Shown here one piece after another: positions 8,153 through 16,026 of a DNA stretch of 64,000 nucleotides. The position numbers and the translations under genes were made by a program. Under the pieces are notes generated by a model. That model ran no database searches and had not been told where the DNA came from. It was given only the letters and a program-made list of their open reading frames with translations. Origin of the DNA: an uncultured Pelagibacteraceae bacterium (GTDB lineage: Bacteria > Pseudomonadota > Alphaproteobacteria > Pelagibacterales > Pelagibacteraceae). Location of the stretch: the NCBI GenBank assembly GCA_902596975.1, contig CACJWS010000002.1, positions 62,001 to 126,000 of the forward strand. The letters run 5' to 3'. The number at the start of each line of letters is the position of its first letter. The stretch's first letter is position 1.

Positions 8153-9610
8153 ATGAATTCCATTGTAATTGGATCAGGTTTTGGTGGTATGGCGGCAGCT
8201 CTTAGACTTCGAGCAAAAGGTCATAAAGTTACTTTAATTGAAAAACAAAAAGATTTAGGTGGAAGAGCGAGAGTATTTAAAAGTAATGGTTTTACTTATG
8301 ATGGTGGACCAACTGTAATAACTGCTCCTTATTTAATTTATGAAATTTTTAAACTTTTTAATAAAAATCCAGATGATTATATAAAAATAAAAGATTTAGA
8401 TACTTGGTACAGATTTGTTTTCGAAGATGGAAGCCATTTTGATTACTCAGCCGATGAAAAGAAAATGGAAGAACAGATTGCAATAATTAATCATAAAGAT
8501 ATTGTGGGTTACAGAAATTTACTTAAATTTACAAAAAAAATATTTGATAAGGGTTATTCAGAATTATCAGATGTGCCATTTGATAAACCTTCATTTATGT
8601 TTAAGCAAATTCCTGCATTGCTAAGTTTAAAAAGTTATAAATCTGTTTATTCTTTGGTTAGTGGTTTTATTGAAAATGAAAAACTAAGAAGGCTATTTAG
8701 TATGCACCCATTATTGGTAGGTGGGAACCCTTTTACTACAACCTCTATATATGGATTAATTTTATATTTAGAAAAAAAATGGGGAATACATTATTCTATG
8801 GGTGGAACAGGACAAATCATAAAAGGTTTTGAGAAATTGATGATAGAAGAAGATGTTACAATTATTAAAGGTAAAGAAGTTAAAAACTTGCTTACAGAAA
8901 ATAAAAGAGTTGTCGGGGTAGTGACAAGTGAAGATGAGGAAATTAAAGCAGATAACGTAGTTTGTAATGCAGATCCTCCTGGCGTTTATTCAAGAATGCT
9001 AAATAATCAAAAATATAACACCTTATTTAATTGGAAGATAAATAGAATGGAATATTCAATGGGTTTGTTTGTTTATTATTTTGGAACAAAAAAAAAATAC
9101 GATAATGTTGAACATCATACTATAAAGTTTGGCGATAAGTACAAAGAACACTTGGATGATATATTTGTAAACAAAAAATTAAATAACGATATAAGCTATT
9201 ACCTACATAGACCTACCGCAACAGATTCAAGTATGGCACCAAAAGACCATGATTGCTTTTATGTATTAGTGCCTGTACCTAATAATAAATCAGGAATAAA
9301 CTGGTCAATCGAAGGAGAGAATCTAAAAAAACTTGTGATAGATAAAATGGAAAAAAGTTTATTACCTAATTTAAGAGAAAATATTGTAGATGATTTTTAT
9401 TTAACTCCTGATTATTTTGAGAATGAATTAAACACAAAATATGGCTCTGGTTTTTCAATTCAGCCAAAATTTTCTCAATCAGCATACTTTAGATTTCATA
9501 ATAAATCTGAGGTTTATGACGGTTTATATTTTGTTGGAGCGGGCACTCATCCTGGAGCTGGTGTTCCAGGAGTCCTATCATCCGCAAAGGTCTTAGATAA
9601 AATTTTGTAA
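8153..9610 (+). CDS. crtI: Phytoene desaturase
   Basis: CrtI converts phytoene to lycopene in steps using FAD. The 485-residue protein has the N-terminal dinucleotide-binding motif GSGFGGMAAALRLRAKGH (residues 8-25), a GGRARVF segment, and the C-terminal family signature VGAGTHPGAGVPGVLSSAK. It is the first gene of a tightly packed set, crtI-crtB-crtY-blh-ispH-thrB-rnhA; crtI and crtB overlap by one base. The 48-base gap upstream, after atpF, is the likeliest site for the operon's promoter. With its neighbours it makes retinal. Confidence 0.95.
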   Translation: MNSIVIGSGFGGMAAALRLRAKGHKVTLIEKQKDLGGRARVFKSNGFTYDGGPTVITAPYLIYEIFKLFNKNPDDYIKIKDLDTWYRFVFEDGSHFDYSADEKKMEEQIAIINHKDIVGYRNLLKFTKKIFDKGYSELSDVPFDKPSFMFKQIPALLSLKSYKSVYSLVSGFIENEKLRRLFSMHPLLVGGNPFTTTSIYGLILYLEKKWGIHYSMGGTGQIIKGFEKLMIEEDVTIIKGKEVKNLLTENKRVVGVVTSEDEEIKADNVVCNADPPGVYSRMLNNQKYNTLFNWKINRMEYSMGLFVYYFGTKKKYDNVEHHTIKFGDKYKEHLDDIFVNKKLNNDISYYLHRPTATDSSMAPKDHDCFYVLVPVPNNKSGINWSIEGENLKKLVIDKMEKSLLPNLRENIVDDFYLTPDYFENELNTKYGSGFSIQPKFSQSAYFRFHNKSEVYDGLYFVGAGTHPGAGVPGVLSSAKVLDKIL

Positions 9611-10461
9611 TGAATGAACAAAATTATTTGTCGATATATGCTAAATCATTTAATTGGGCAGGTTTCTTTTTACCAAAACAAGTCTATTCTGATTGCTCTA
9701 ATTTGTACGATTTTTGTAGATACATAGACAATATAGCAGATGAAAAAGGTGATCTTGATACGAAATTAAAAAATTTCAATACTTTCAAAGAAGATTTCAA
9801 ATTAAAAAATGAAAATAACCAAATAATTAAAAATATGTGGGCTTTAATAAACAAATTTGGAATATCACAAAAAATAATTGATGATTTATTCGATGGCGTC
9901 GAGGCTGATATAAAATCAAAAGTAGAAATCAACACTGACAAAGATCTATATATTTATTCATATAGAGTGGCTGGAACAGTTGGATTAATGATGGCAAAAA
10001 TTTTAAATGTCAAAGAAAGATCAGCACTTTTGGGAGCGATTGACTTAGGTATTGCAATGCAATTAACTAATATTTCAAGAGATGTTATTGAAGATGAAAG
10101 CAATAATAGGTTTTATATAAAAAAGAATTTTGATGAAATTAAAAGAATTTTAAAAATCGCTGACAAATTTTATAGTAATTCTTTTATATCAATTAAAAAA
10201 ATTCCATTCTTTTTAAGATTTTCGATTTTGGTTGCAAGACGAGTATATAGACAAATTGGAAATGAAATCTTAAAAAAAGGAAACTTAGAAAATTATAATA
10301 AATCAGGAAAAATTTATGTAAACAATTTGGGAAAAGTCTTACATACAGTGCTATCTATTGGTGATTTAATTAAATTATATTTTGTAAAAGAAGATAAAAA
10401 ACTTACAATAAAAGAGCATGAGATAATAATGCAAGATATTGAGTATAATGAAAGATTTTGA
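9610..10461 (+). CDS. crtB: Phytoene synthase
   Basis: CrtB joins two geranylgeranyl diphosphates into phytoene, the first committed carotenoid step. The 283-residue protein carries both aspartate-rich metal and diphosphate motifs: DNIADEKGD near residue 37 and NISRDVIEDESNNRFY near 153. It overlaps crtI by one base and crtY by 14 bases, indicating a single transcript with coupled translation. The squalene/phytoene synthase family also includes squalene-type enzymes, but the location between crtI and crtY makes phytoene synthase the clear choice. Confidence 0.94.
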   Translation: MNEQNYLSIYAKSFNWAGFFLPKQVYSDCSNLYDFCRYIDNIADEKGDLDTKLKNFNTFKEDFKLKNENNQIIKNMWALINKFGISQKIIDDLFDGVEADIKSKVEINTDKDLYIYSYRVAGTVGLMMAKILNVKERSALLGAIDLGIAMQLTNISRDVIEDESNNRFYIKKNFDEIKRILKIADKFYSNSFISIKKIPFFLRFSILVARRVYRQIGNEILKKGNLENYNKSGKIYVNNLGKVLHTVLSIGDLIKLYFVKEDKKLTIKEHEIIMQDIEYNERF

Positions 10462-11515
10462 TTACATAATTATTGGAGGTGGCTGCGCAGGTTTAACATT
10501 GGCTTATGAGTTAGAGTATCACGATAAACTTAAAAATAAGACTTTAGCGATTATTGAAAAAAGAGACGAATATAAAAGAGATAAAACTTGGTCATATTGG
10601 AAAACTGTACCTCACAAGTTTGATGATTGTGTAAAAAAAAGATGGAAAGATTATACAATCAATTTTAAAGGAAATGTTGAATATAAAGATTGTAAAGAAA
10701 CTCCTTACGAAAGTATTGATAGTGGACTATTCTACAAAAAAATTTTAAATAAAATCAATAAAAATCCGAATATTCAATTCTTTAAAGATATTAGTGAAGT
10801 AAATACAGAAAACGCAATTTTATTTAATAGTTTGCCAAATCTTGAGAATAAAGTTTCTAATTTATGGCAACACTTTCAAGGTGTTGAGATTGAAACCGAA
10901 AAAGATTTTTTTGATGATCAAATAATGAATTTAATGGACTTTGATTGTGATCAAAAAAAAAGTGTTCATTTTTTCTATACACTACCCTATTCAAAAAAAT
11001 CAGCTTTAATCGAAACTACGTGGCTTTCAAAAATGGAAGATGATAGTGAAAAAGATTATGATAAACAAATTACTGATTACATCGAAAACACTTTAAAATT
11101 AAAAAAATATAAAATTAATTATAAAGAAGTTGGGGCCATACCATTATTTTATCCAAAATTTAAAAACGACAAAAATACGATTAATATTGGAACTGCTGGA
11201 GGTATGACGCGTTTAAGTACTGGCTATACTTTCCTAAATATTCAAGAACAAGCAGAATATATTACCCAAAACATTGATAAAATAACCCAAACTAGAGCTT
11301 TCAATATAAAAAGTAAGTATAAGTTTTTAGATAATGTTTTTTTGAAAGTCCTAGCTGAAAAGCCAGAGATCATGCCAAATATTTTCTTCAAAATGTTTAA
11401 AAGCAAGTCAAAAACAGTAATAAATTTCCTTTCCAATAAAAGTAATATTTTCGAGGACTTATCCATTATATTAAAGATGCCAAAATGGATTTTTATTAAA
11501 GCTGTATTTAAATAA
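10448..11515 (+). CDS. crtY: Lycopene beta-cyclase
   Basis: CrtY closes both ends of lycopene to give beta-carotene. The 355-residue protein begins with an FAD/NAD-type motif, DYIIIGGGCAGLTLAYELE, and contains the KTWSYW segment and the later GTAGGMTRLSTGYTF region typical of bacterial CrtY. I prefer the ATG at 10448 to the TTG at 10439, because it places the motif immediately after a short start as in relatives. It overlaps crtB by 14 bases and shares one base with the next gene. Confidence 0.92.
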   Translation: MKDFDYIIIGGGCAGLTLAYELEYHDKLKNKTLAIIEKRDEYKRDKTWSYWKTVPHKFDDCVKKRWKDYTINFKGNVEYKDCKETPYESIDSGLFYKKILNKINKNPNIQFFKDISEVNTENAILFNSLPNLENKVSNLWQHFQGVEIETEKDFFDDQIMNLMDFDCDQKKSVHFFYTLPYSKKSALIETTWLSKMEDDSEKDYDKQITDYIENTLKLKKYKINYKEVGAIPLFYPKFKNDKNTINIGTAGGMTRLSTGYTFLNIQEQAEYITQNIDKITQTRAFNIKSKYKFLDNVFLKVLAEKPEIMPNIFFKMFKSKSKTVINFLSNKSNIFEDLSIILKMPKWIFIKAVFK

Positions 11516-12408
11516 TGATCAACAAAATAAATTTTTTTCATTCTATTATTTTTTTTAATATCTGTATTTTTTTTTCTGCCTTTGAAGTATTGAGAAATAA
11601 TTCGTTTATACTTTTTAGTTTTTTTTTAATTCTTACAATTGGTATCTCTCACGGTGCGCTGGATCATGAAAAGGGTAAAAAACTTTTAAAAATTTATAAA
11701 ATTAAAAATACAGAAGTGTTCTATATAACTTATTTAGGTATTGCTATTTTTGTTATTTTAATTTGGATTTTAAGTCCAATATTGTTGCTTTCGCTTTTTT
11801 TAATAGTTGCAGCATATCATTTTGGCAAAGAGGATAGTGACTTTATCGAAAAAAAAAATGCTAATTTTTTAGAAATTTTTTATTTCATTAAAGGATCATT
11901 AGTTATTTCAGCACCCCTACTGTTTCATAAAGCTGAGACAATCGAAATTTTTAAAATGTTAAACTTTTCAATAGACGAAAATATTGTGGCTAATAATTTT
12001 TTAATTTCTTTAGTTATATTTTCAGTGCTAAGTAATTTTCTTATATATAGAGGTAATAATAATGATTTAAGATCAATTCTTTTTTTAGATAGTTTTTCAA
12101 TAATTATTTTAAACTATTTTTTTAACCCTATATTGGCTTTCACAATTTATTTCTGCTTTCTTCATTCTATAAGACACTCACTAAGTTTAATTAGTGAAAT
12201 AAATAAAAATTTGATGAAAGGATTTCCTATTTTTTTACGAAAAATTATTCCACTTACAGTAATCACAGCAATAATGTATTTAATAGTTTTTTATTTTATT
12301 TCAGAAAAATTTGGTATAGATGAAAGTATTATTAAAATAATATTTGTTGGATTGGCTTCATTGACCTTCCCTCATATTTTACTTGAATTCATGGTAGAAA
12401 AAAAATGA
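11515..12408 (+). CDS. blh: Beta-carotene 15,15'-dioxygenase, Brp/Blh family
   Basis: Blh cleaves beta-carotene into two retinal molecules, the chromophore of rhodopsins. The 297-residue protein is a multi-pass membrane protein. It keeps the four expected iron-binding histidine sites: HGALDHEK near residue 45, AAYHFGKED near 100, LHSIRHS near 220 and FPHILLEF near the end. Its presence after crtI-B-Y completes a retinal pathway from geranylgeranyl diphosphate. No opsin gene lies within this window, so the proteorhodopsin that would use the retinal must be elsewhere in the genome. Confidence 0.92.
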   Translation: MINKINFFHSIIFFNICIFFSAFEVLRNNSFILFSFFLILTIGISHGALDHEKGKKLLKIYKIKNTEVFYITYLGIAIFVILIWILSPILLLSLFLIVAAYHFGKEDSDFIEKKNANFLEIFYFIKGSLVISAPLLFHKAETIEIFKMLNFSIDENIVANNFLISLVIFSVLSNFLIYRGNNNDLRSILFLDSFSIIILNYFFNPILAFTIYFCFLHSIRHSLSLISEINKNLMKGFPIFLRKIIPLTVITAIMYLIVFYFISEKFGIDESIIKIIFVGLASLTFPHILLEFMVEKK

Positions 12409-13349
12409 GTAACAAAAATTTAAAAATTTATTTAGCTGCACCAAGAGGATTTTGTGCAGGCGTTGATAGAGCAATTGAAATTGTAAAAAAGAGTATAGAT
12501 AAATTTGGTGCCCCTGTTTATGTGAGACACGAGATTGTTCATAACAAACATGTTGTAGAAGGGTTAAAGAAGATAGGTGCAATATTTGTTGAAGAATTAG
12601 ATGAAATTAAAGATAAGTCTAGACCAGTTATATTCTCAGCACATGGAGTTCCAAAATCTGTTCCGGAGGAAGCTTCTAATTTAAATATGATGTTTGTAGA
12701 TGCAACGTGTCCTCTAGTATCTAAAGTTCATAGAGAAGCAGAAAACTTAAACAAACAAGGTCATCATATATTATTGATAGGGCACAAAAACCATCCAGAA
12801 GTCATAGGAACTATGGGTCAATTACCAAAAGGTTCAATAGATTTGATTGAAAATATTGAGGATGCAAATAAGTATGAAAATGTCTCAAATAAACAGCTAT
12901 CTTTCATAACTCAAACAACACTCTCTGTAGATGATACTAAAGATATAATTGCAGCTTTAAAATCTAAATATCCAGATATTAAAGAGCCTAAAAAAGATGA
13001 CATATGTTATGCAACAACAAATAGACAATCCGCAGTTAAAGAAATAGCAGATAAATGTGATATGTTTTTTGTAATTGGAAGTAGGAATTCATCTAACTCG
13101 GTAAGATTAGTTGAGGTTGCTAAAAACTCTGGTTGTAGTTCTGCTGAGTTAATACATTCAGAAAGTCCAGTGCCTATAGATAAAATTAAAGGATGTAATA
13201 CAATTGGAATCTCCTCAGGTGCTTCAGCACCAGAGATACTTGTTGAAAAATTTATAGCAGAGTTAAAAGATCAATTTACAGTCAACATAGAAGAAGTAGA
13301 AATCGTAAAAGAAAATATTACTTTTAAAATTCCTGGAAAATTAAATTAA
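12405..13349 (+). CDS. ispH: 4-hydroxy-3-methylbut-2-enyl diphosphate reductase
   Basis: IspH makes IPP and DMAPP in the last step of the MEP pathway, using an iron-sulfur cluster. The 314-residue protein has the three cluster cysteines in APRGFCAGVDRA, DATCPLVSKVH and DDICYATTNRQ, and the conserved HEIVHNKHVV and SAHGVP segments. It overlaps blh by four bases. Placing the isoprenoid supply enzyme in the retinal operon would let precursor supply rise with carotenoid demand; that link is inference from position. Confidence 0.96.
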   Translation: MSNKNLKIYLAAPRGFCAGVDRAIEIVKKSIDKFGAPVYVRHEIVHNKHVVEGLKKIGAIFVEELDEIKDKSRPVIFSAHGVPKSVPEEASNLNMMFVDATCPLVSKVHREAENLNKQGHHILLIGHKNHPEVIGTMGQLPKGSIDLIENIEDANKYENVSNKQLSFITQTTLSVDDTKDIIAALKSKYPDIKEPKKDDICYATTNRQSAVKEIADKCDMFFVIGSRNSSNSVRLVEVAKNSGCSSAELIHSESPVPIDKIKGCNTIGISSGASAPEILVEKFIAELKDQFTVNIEEVEIVKENITFKIPGKLN

Positions 13350-14314
13350 TGGCTGTTTATACTAAAATTAATAATAAGCAGATAAAATTTATCGAGAAGA
13401 AATATAATATTGGAAAAATTATAAATTATTCAGGTATAAAAAAAGGTATTGAAAATACCAACTTCCTTTTAAAGACAAAGAAAAATAAATATATTTTAAC
13501 TATTTACGAAAAAAGAGTTCAGAAAAAAGATCTCCCATTTTTTGTTAATCTTATGTCTGGTCTATCTAGATTAAAAGTAAAATGTCCAGTTCCTATAAAA
13601 GATAAAAAGGGTAAATATTTGTTTAACTTAAAAAATAAAAAAGCTTGTATTGTCAGTTTCCTGGAAGGAAAAGATAAAGAACAACTAAATAATAAGGATT
13701 GTTTTGTAGTTGGAAAAAATGCAGCACTTCTTCATGAGGCTTCAAAAAAATTAAAAATATATAGAAAAAATTCTCTATCTATTAATTCATGGGGATCAAT
13801 TCTAAATAAAATAGACAATAAAATTAATAAATTGTCTAAAAACTTAAAAAATTTAATGAAAATTGATTTGAAAGATATCAAAAGAAAATGGCCTAAAAAA
13901 ATGCCAAATGGAATAATTCATAGCGATCTTTTTATTGATAATATTTTTTTCAATAAAGGTAAATTTTATGGATTTATAGATTTTTATTTTTCAGCTAATG
14001 ATTTTCTATCTTATGAATTAGCAACCTGTATTAACGCTTTATGTTTTAAAAAAAAAAATAGAAAATTTGTATTAGATAAAAAAAGATCCTCAAATTTATT
14101 AAAGGGCTACCAATCTGTTAGAAAATTAACCGAAATTGAAAAAAGAAATTTAAATACATTATGCAGAGGGTCGGCTTTGAGATATCTTTTGACTAGATCC
14201 TATGATTATTTAAATACTCCTAAAAATGCTGTCATTAAAATCAAAGATCCAAAGGAGTATATAGATAAGTTGAATTTTCATAGAAATCTGAGCTCATTTA
14301 AGGATTATTCTTGA
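13349..14314 (+). CDS. thrB: Homoserine kinase (ThrB, APH-fold type)
   Basis: This 321-residue protein belongs to the aminoglycoside phosphotransferase-like homoserine kinases of alphaproteobacteria. It phosphorylates homoserine for threonine synthesis. The catalytic loop is IIHSDLFIDNIFF (near residue 190) and the metal site is GFIDFYFS just after. The early segment GIENTNFLL fits the family's nucleotide loop. Threonine synthase (thrC) lies close by on the other strand. It shares one base with ispH and overlaps rnhA by one base. Confidence 0.88.
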   Translation: MAVYTKINNKQIKFIEKKYNIGKIINYSGIKKGIENTNFLLKTKKNKYILTIYEKRVQKKDLPFFVNLMSGLSRLKVKCPVPIKDKKGKYLFNLKNKKACIVSFLEGKDKEQLNNKDCFVVGKNAALLHEASKKLKIYRKNSLSINSWGSILNKIDNKINKLSKNLKNLMKIDLKDIKRKWPKKMPNGIIHSDLFIDNIFFNKGKFYGFIDFYFSANDFLSYELATCINALCFKKKNRKFVLDKKRSSNLLKGYQSVRKLTEIEKRNLNTLCRGSALRYLLTRSYDYLNTPKNAVIKIKDPKEYIDKLNFHRNLSSFKDYS

Positions 14315-14736
14315 TGATTAAAATATACACAGATGGTTCATGCATTGGAAATCCAGGAAATGGTGGTTGGGCTGCAATTATTATTGAAAATGGAAAGAAA
14401 ACTCAAATTAAAGGAAGCAAAAAAGAAACAACAAATAATCAAATGGAATTACTTGCCCCCATTAAAGCTTTAAAAAAAATTCCAAAAGGAAGCAAAGTTC
14501 AAATATTTACAGACTCTAAATATGTAAAATCTGGGATAACTGAATGGATACATAATTGGAAAAAAAATGGCTGGAAAACAGCTAACAAAAAAGAAGTTAA
14601 GAATAAAGAACTTTGGACCGAATTAGATAATCTTTCAAATACATTTGAGATTAAATGGAGCTGGGTAAAGGCACATTCAACAGATAAACTTAATAATGAA
14701 GTGGATTTATTGGCAAGGTCCTCTGTCGCAATATAG
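14314..14736 (+). CDS. rnhA: Ribonuclease HI
   Basis: RNase HI degrades the RNA of RNA-DNA hybrids. The 140-residue protein has all four catalytic acidic residues in context: YTDGSCIGNPGNGG at the start, NNQMELLAPI near residue 47, IFTDSKYVKSG near 68, and NEVDLLAR near the end. The ATG at 14314 overlaps the thrB stop; an upstream TTG at 14311 would add one residue. It is the last gene of the crt operon. A small hairpin element begins at its stop codon. Confidence 0.96.
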   Translation: MIKIYTDGSCIGNPGNGGWAAIIIENGKKTQIKGSKKETTNNQMELLAPIKALKKIPKGSKVQIFTDSKYVKSGITEWIHNWKKNGWKTANKKEVKNKELWTELDNLSNTFEIKWSWVKAHSTDKLNNEVDLLARSSVAI

Positions 14737-14760
14737 GTGCGCCTAGCAACAGAACGCCCC
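14736..14760. repeat. Hairpin element, copy A
   Basis: A 25-base element starting at the last base of the rnhA stop codon. It folds as GGTGCG paired with CGCCCC (one mismatch) around an inner CTA-GCAA-CAG hairpin. A second copy lies at 15511-15534 in the same orientation; 18 of 24 aligned bases match, including CAACAG and the GCAA loop. One outer pair is changed on both sides (G-C here, A-T there), which keeps the stem. No U-tract follows, so it does not look like an ordinary terminator. Role unknown. Confidence 0.5.
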
Positions 14761-14813
14761 TTCTCATTTGTTAATTTAGTTTGCAGTATCAACGTTATTT
14801 AAAAAATACAACC

Positions 14814-14838
14814 GATCTATACGTTCTGTGTACGTCAT
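14814..14838. repeat. GATCTAT-ACGT...ACGTCAT repeat, left copy
   Basis: A short element, GATCTATACGT, then seven bases, then ACGTCAT, about 10 bases beyond the 3' end of the pilin-like gene. A related element in the same orientation (GATCTATTACGT ... ACGTCAT, 15400-15430) lies just upstream of that gene. Together with the paired hairpins it makes the gene flanked on both sides by two kinds of repeat. Confidence 0.45.
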
Positions 14839-14847
14839 AAAAATTGT

Positions 14848-15357
14848 CTACTGATAATTAAAACTAGCAGATAAAACATTTGTTGTGTCTGAACAAGGTG
14901 TTTGAAAACAAGATCTCAAAATTATAGGCCATTTATTTTGCTGAAAAAAAATATGACCGACTGAAGTATCAGAGCCATAAGTATCAGAAATCGTTCCTCC
15001 TCCAAAAGGATCTATCATCACTGAATAAGCTGCAAAAGAATTTTTGTTTTTCATTGGGTTTAAAAATAGGAGGTTTTTGTCATTTAAAAAAGCACTATTA
15101 TATCTGGAACCATCACCAACCTTTGTACAATAAATCTTACTAGTTCCTGCATCTAAAAAAATTGCTTCAACACCAATCTCACATTTCATTATTTCACCCC
15201 TAATATATTTTTCTACCATTTTAAAATTAGATTTAATGGCTGCCTTCTTTGCACCTGCGGTATACCCACTATAAGCAACCACGCCTACAGCAGCAAGAAT
15301 ACCAATGATAGCTACTACCACTAGGAGTTCTATTAGGGTGAAGCCTTTGTTTTTCAT
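14848..15357 (-). CDS. Type IV pilin-like protein
   Basis: This 169-residue protein has a textbook class III prepilin start: a five-residue basic leader MKNKG, then FTLIELLVVVAIIGILAAVG with Phe after the cleavage site and Glu at mature position 5. The hydrophobic helix would anchor it in the membrane and pack the pilus core. The rest has paired cysteines (KCEIG, YCTKVG, and CFQTPC near the C-terminus) that could form disulfides. No pilus assembly gene is nearby; prepilin peptidase and motor must be elsewhere. It is a lone gene flanked by repeated elements between rnhA and a peroxiredoxin. It could be a pilus, competence or secretion pseudopilin. Confidence 0.88.
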   Translation of the reverse strand: MKNKGFTLIELLVVVAIIGILAAVGVVAYSGYTAGAKKAAIKSNFKMVEKYIRGEIMKCEIGVEAIFLDAGTSKIYCTKVGDGSRYNSAFLNDKNLLFLNPMKNKNSFAAYSVMIDPFGGGTISDTYGSDTSVGHIFFQQNKWPIILRSCFQTPCSDTTNVLSASFNYQ

Positions 15358-15399
15358 GATCCAAGATTACCAAATCATGAACCATGAGTCCAAAATATA

Positions 15400-15430
15400 G
15401 ATCTATTACGTATGATATTTCATACGTCAT
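15400..15430. promoter_or_regulatory. Perfect ACGT palindrome upstream of pilin gene
   Basis: Bases 15408-15427 form a perfect inverted repeat, ACGTATGA-TATT-TCATACGT, inside the right copy of the GATCTAT...ACGTCAT repeat. It lies about 50-70 bases upstream of the pilin start, where an operator for a dimeric regulator would be expected. A further ACGT follows at 15434. The function is inferred from symmetry and location only. Confidence 0.45.
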
Positions 15431-15510
15431 CTGTACGTTATTATCTTACAATTGGTTTAATTTTGCGATTGCTAATTAATAAAATATAAGGATTATTGAA
15501 ACAAAGTTAA

Positions 15511-15534
15511 GGGCACCTGGCAACAGCACTGCCC
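15511..15534. repeat. Hairpin element, copy B
   Basis: A 24-base element seven bases beyond the 3' end of the peroxiredoxin gene. The outer stem GGGCA/TGCCC is perfect and encloses CTG-GCAA-CAG, a GNRA-type tetraloop when read on the plus strand. It resembles copy A at 14736-14760. It could act as a weak terminator or RNA stabiliser for the peroxiredoxin transcript, but no U-run follows, and the shared sequence with copy A suggests a dispersed repeat family. Confidence 0.5.
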
Positions 15535-15540
15535 TAATAA

Positions 15541-16026
15541 TTATAATAAATCTATAACTCCTTCTGCAGAAGATAAACCGCATTGCTTAGTTTCTTTCTC
15601 AACTTGAACATTAATCACTTCTAAGTTTTCAATAACCATTGCATAACGATTTGAACGAATACCCATTCCTTTTGAATTTCTATCTACTTCAGCACCGATG
15701 GCTTTTGTAAATAATAGATACGGATCTGATAACATTGTAATTTTACCAGCTGCATTGTTTGATTCTCCCCAAGCATTCATAACAAAAGGATCATTCACAG
15801 ATAAACAGAATATATTATCTATTCCTTTGGCTTTTATTTTATCGGCATTAGCTACATATCCAGGAAGATGAAGTTTTGAACAAGTAGAAGTAAAAGCACC
15901 AGGTAATCCGAATAAAACAACTTTACCTTTTCCTAATATATCCCTAATTTTACTTGTTTGTGGTTCACCATCTGCTAAATAAAAAATTTCTATATCTGGG
16001 ATTTGATCTTTTATTTTTAATTTCAT
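15541..16026 (-). CDS. Peroxiredoxin, Prx5/redoxin type
   Basis: This 161-residue protein matches the Prx5 (PMP20-like) branch of peroxiredoxins, which reduce peroxides with a reactive cysteine. The active site is LPGAFTSTCSKLHLPGY, with the peroxidatic Cys near residue 49. A second Cys, in KQCGLSSAEG near the C-terminus, might resolve the disulfide. The segment FVMNAWGES is also typical. It overlaps thrC by four bases and is the last gene of the minus-strand oxidase cluster. The electron donor (glutaredoxin or thioredoxin) is not evident. Confidence 0.9.
   Translation of the reverse strand: MKLKIKDQIPDIEIFYLADGEPQTSKIRDILGKGKVVLFGLPGAFTSTCSKLHLPGYVANADKIKAKGIDNIFCLSVNDPFVMNAWGESNNAAGKITMLSDPYLLFTKAIGAEVDRNSKGMGIRSNRYAMVIENLEVINVQVEKETKQCGLSSAEGVIDLL

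Noticed and set aside
14737-15534. attC-like or integron cassette sites around the pilin gene
   Set aside because: The hairpins are in direct orientation but lack the RYYYAAC/GTTRRRY core, and no integrase is in the window. I keep only the repeat observation.
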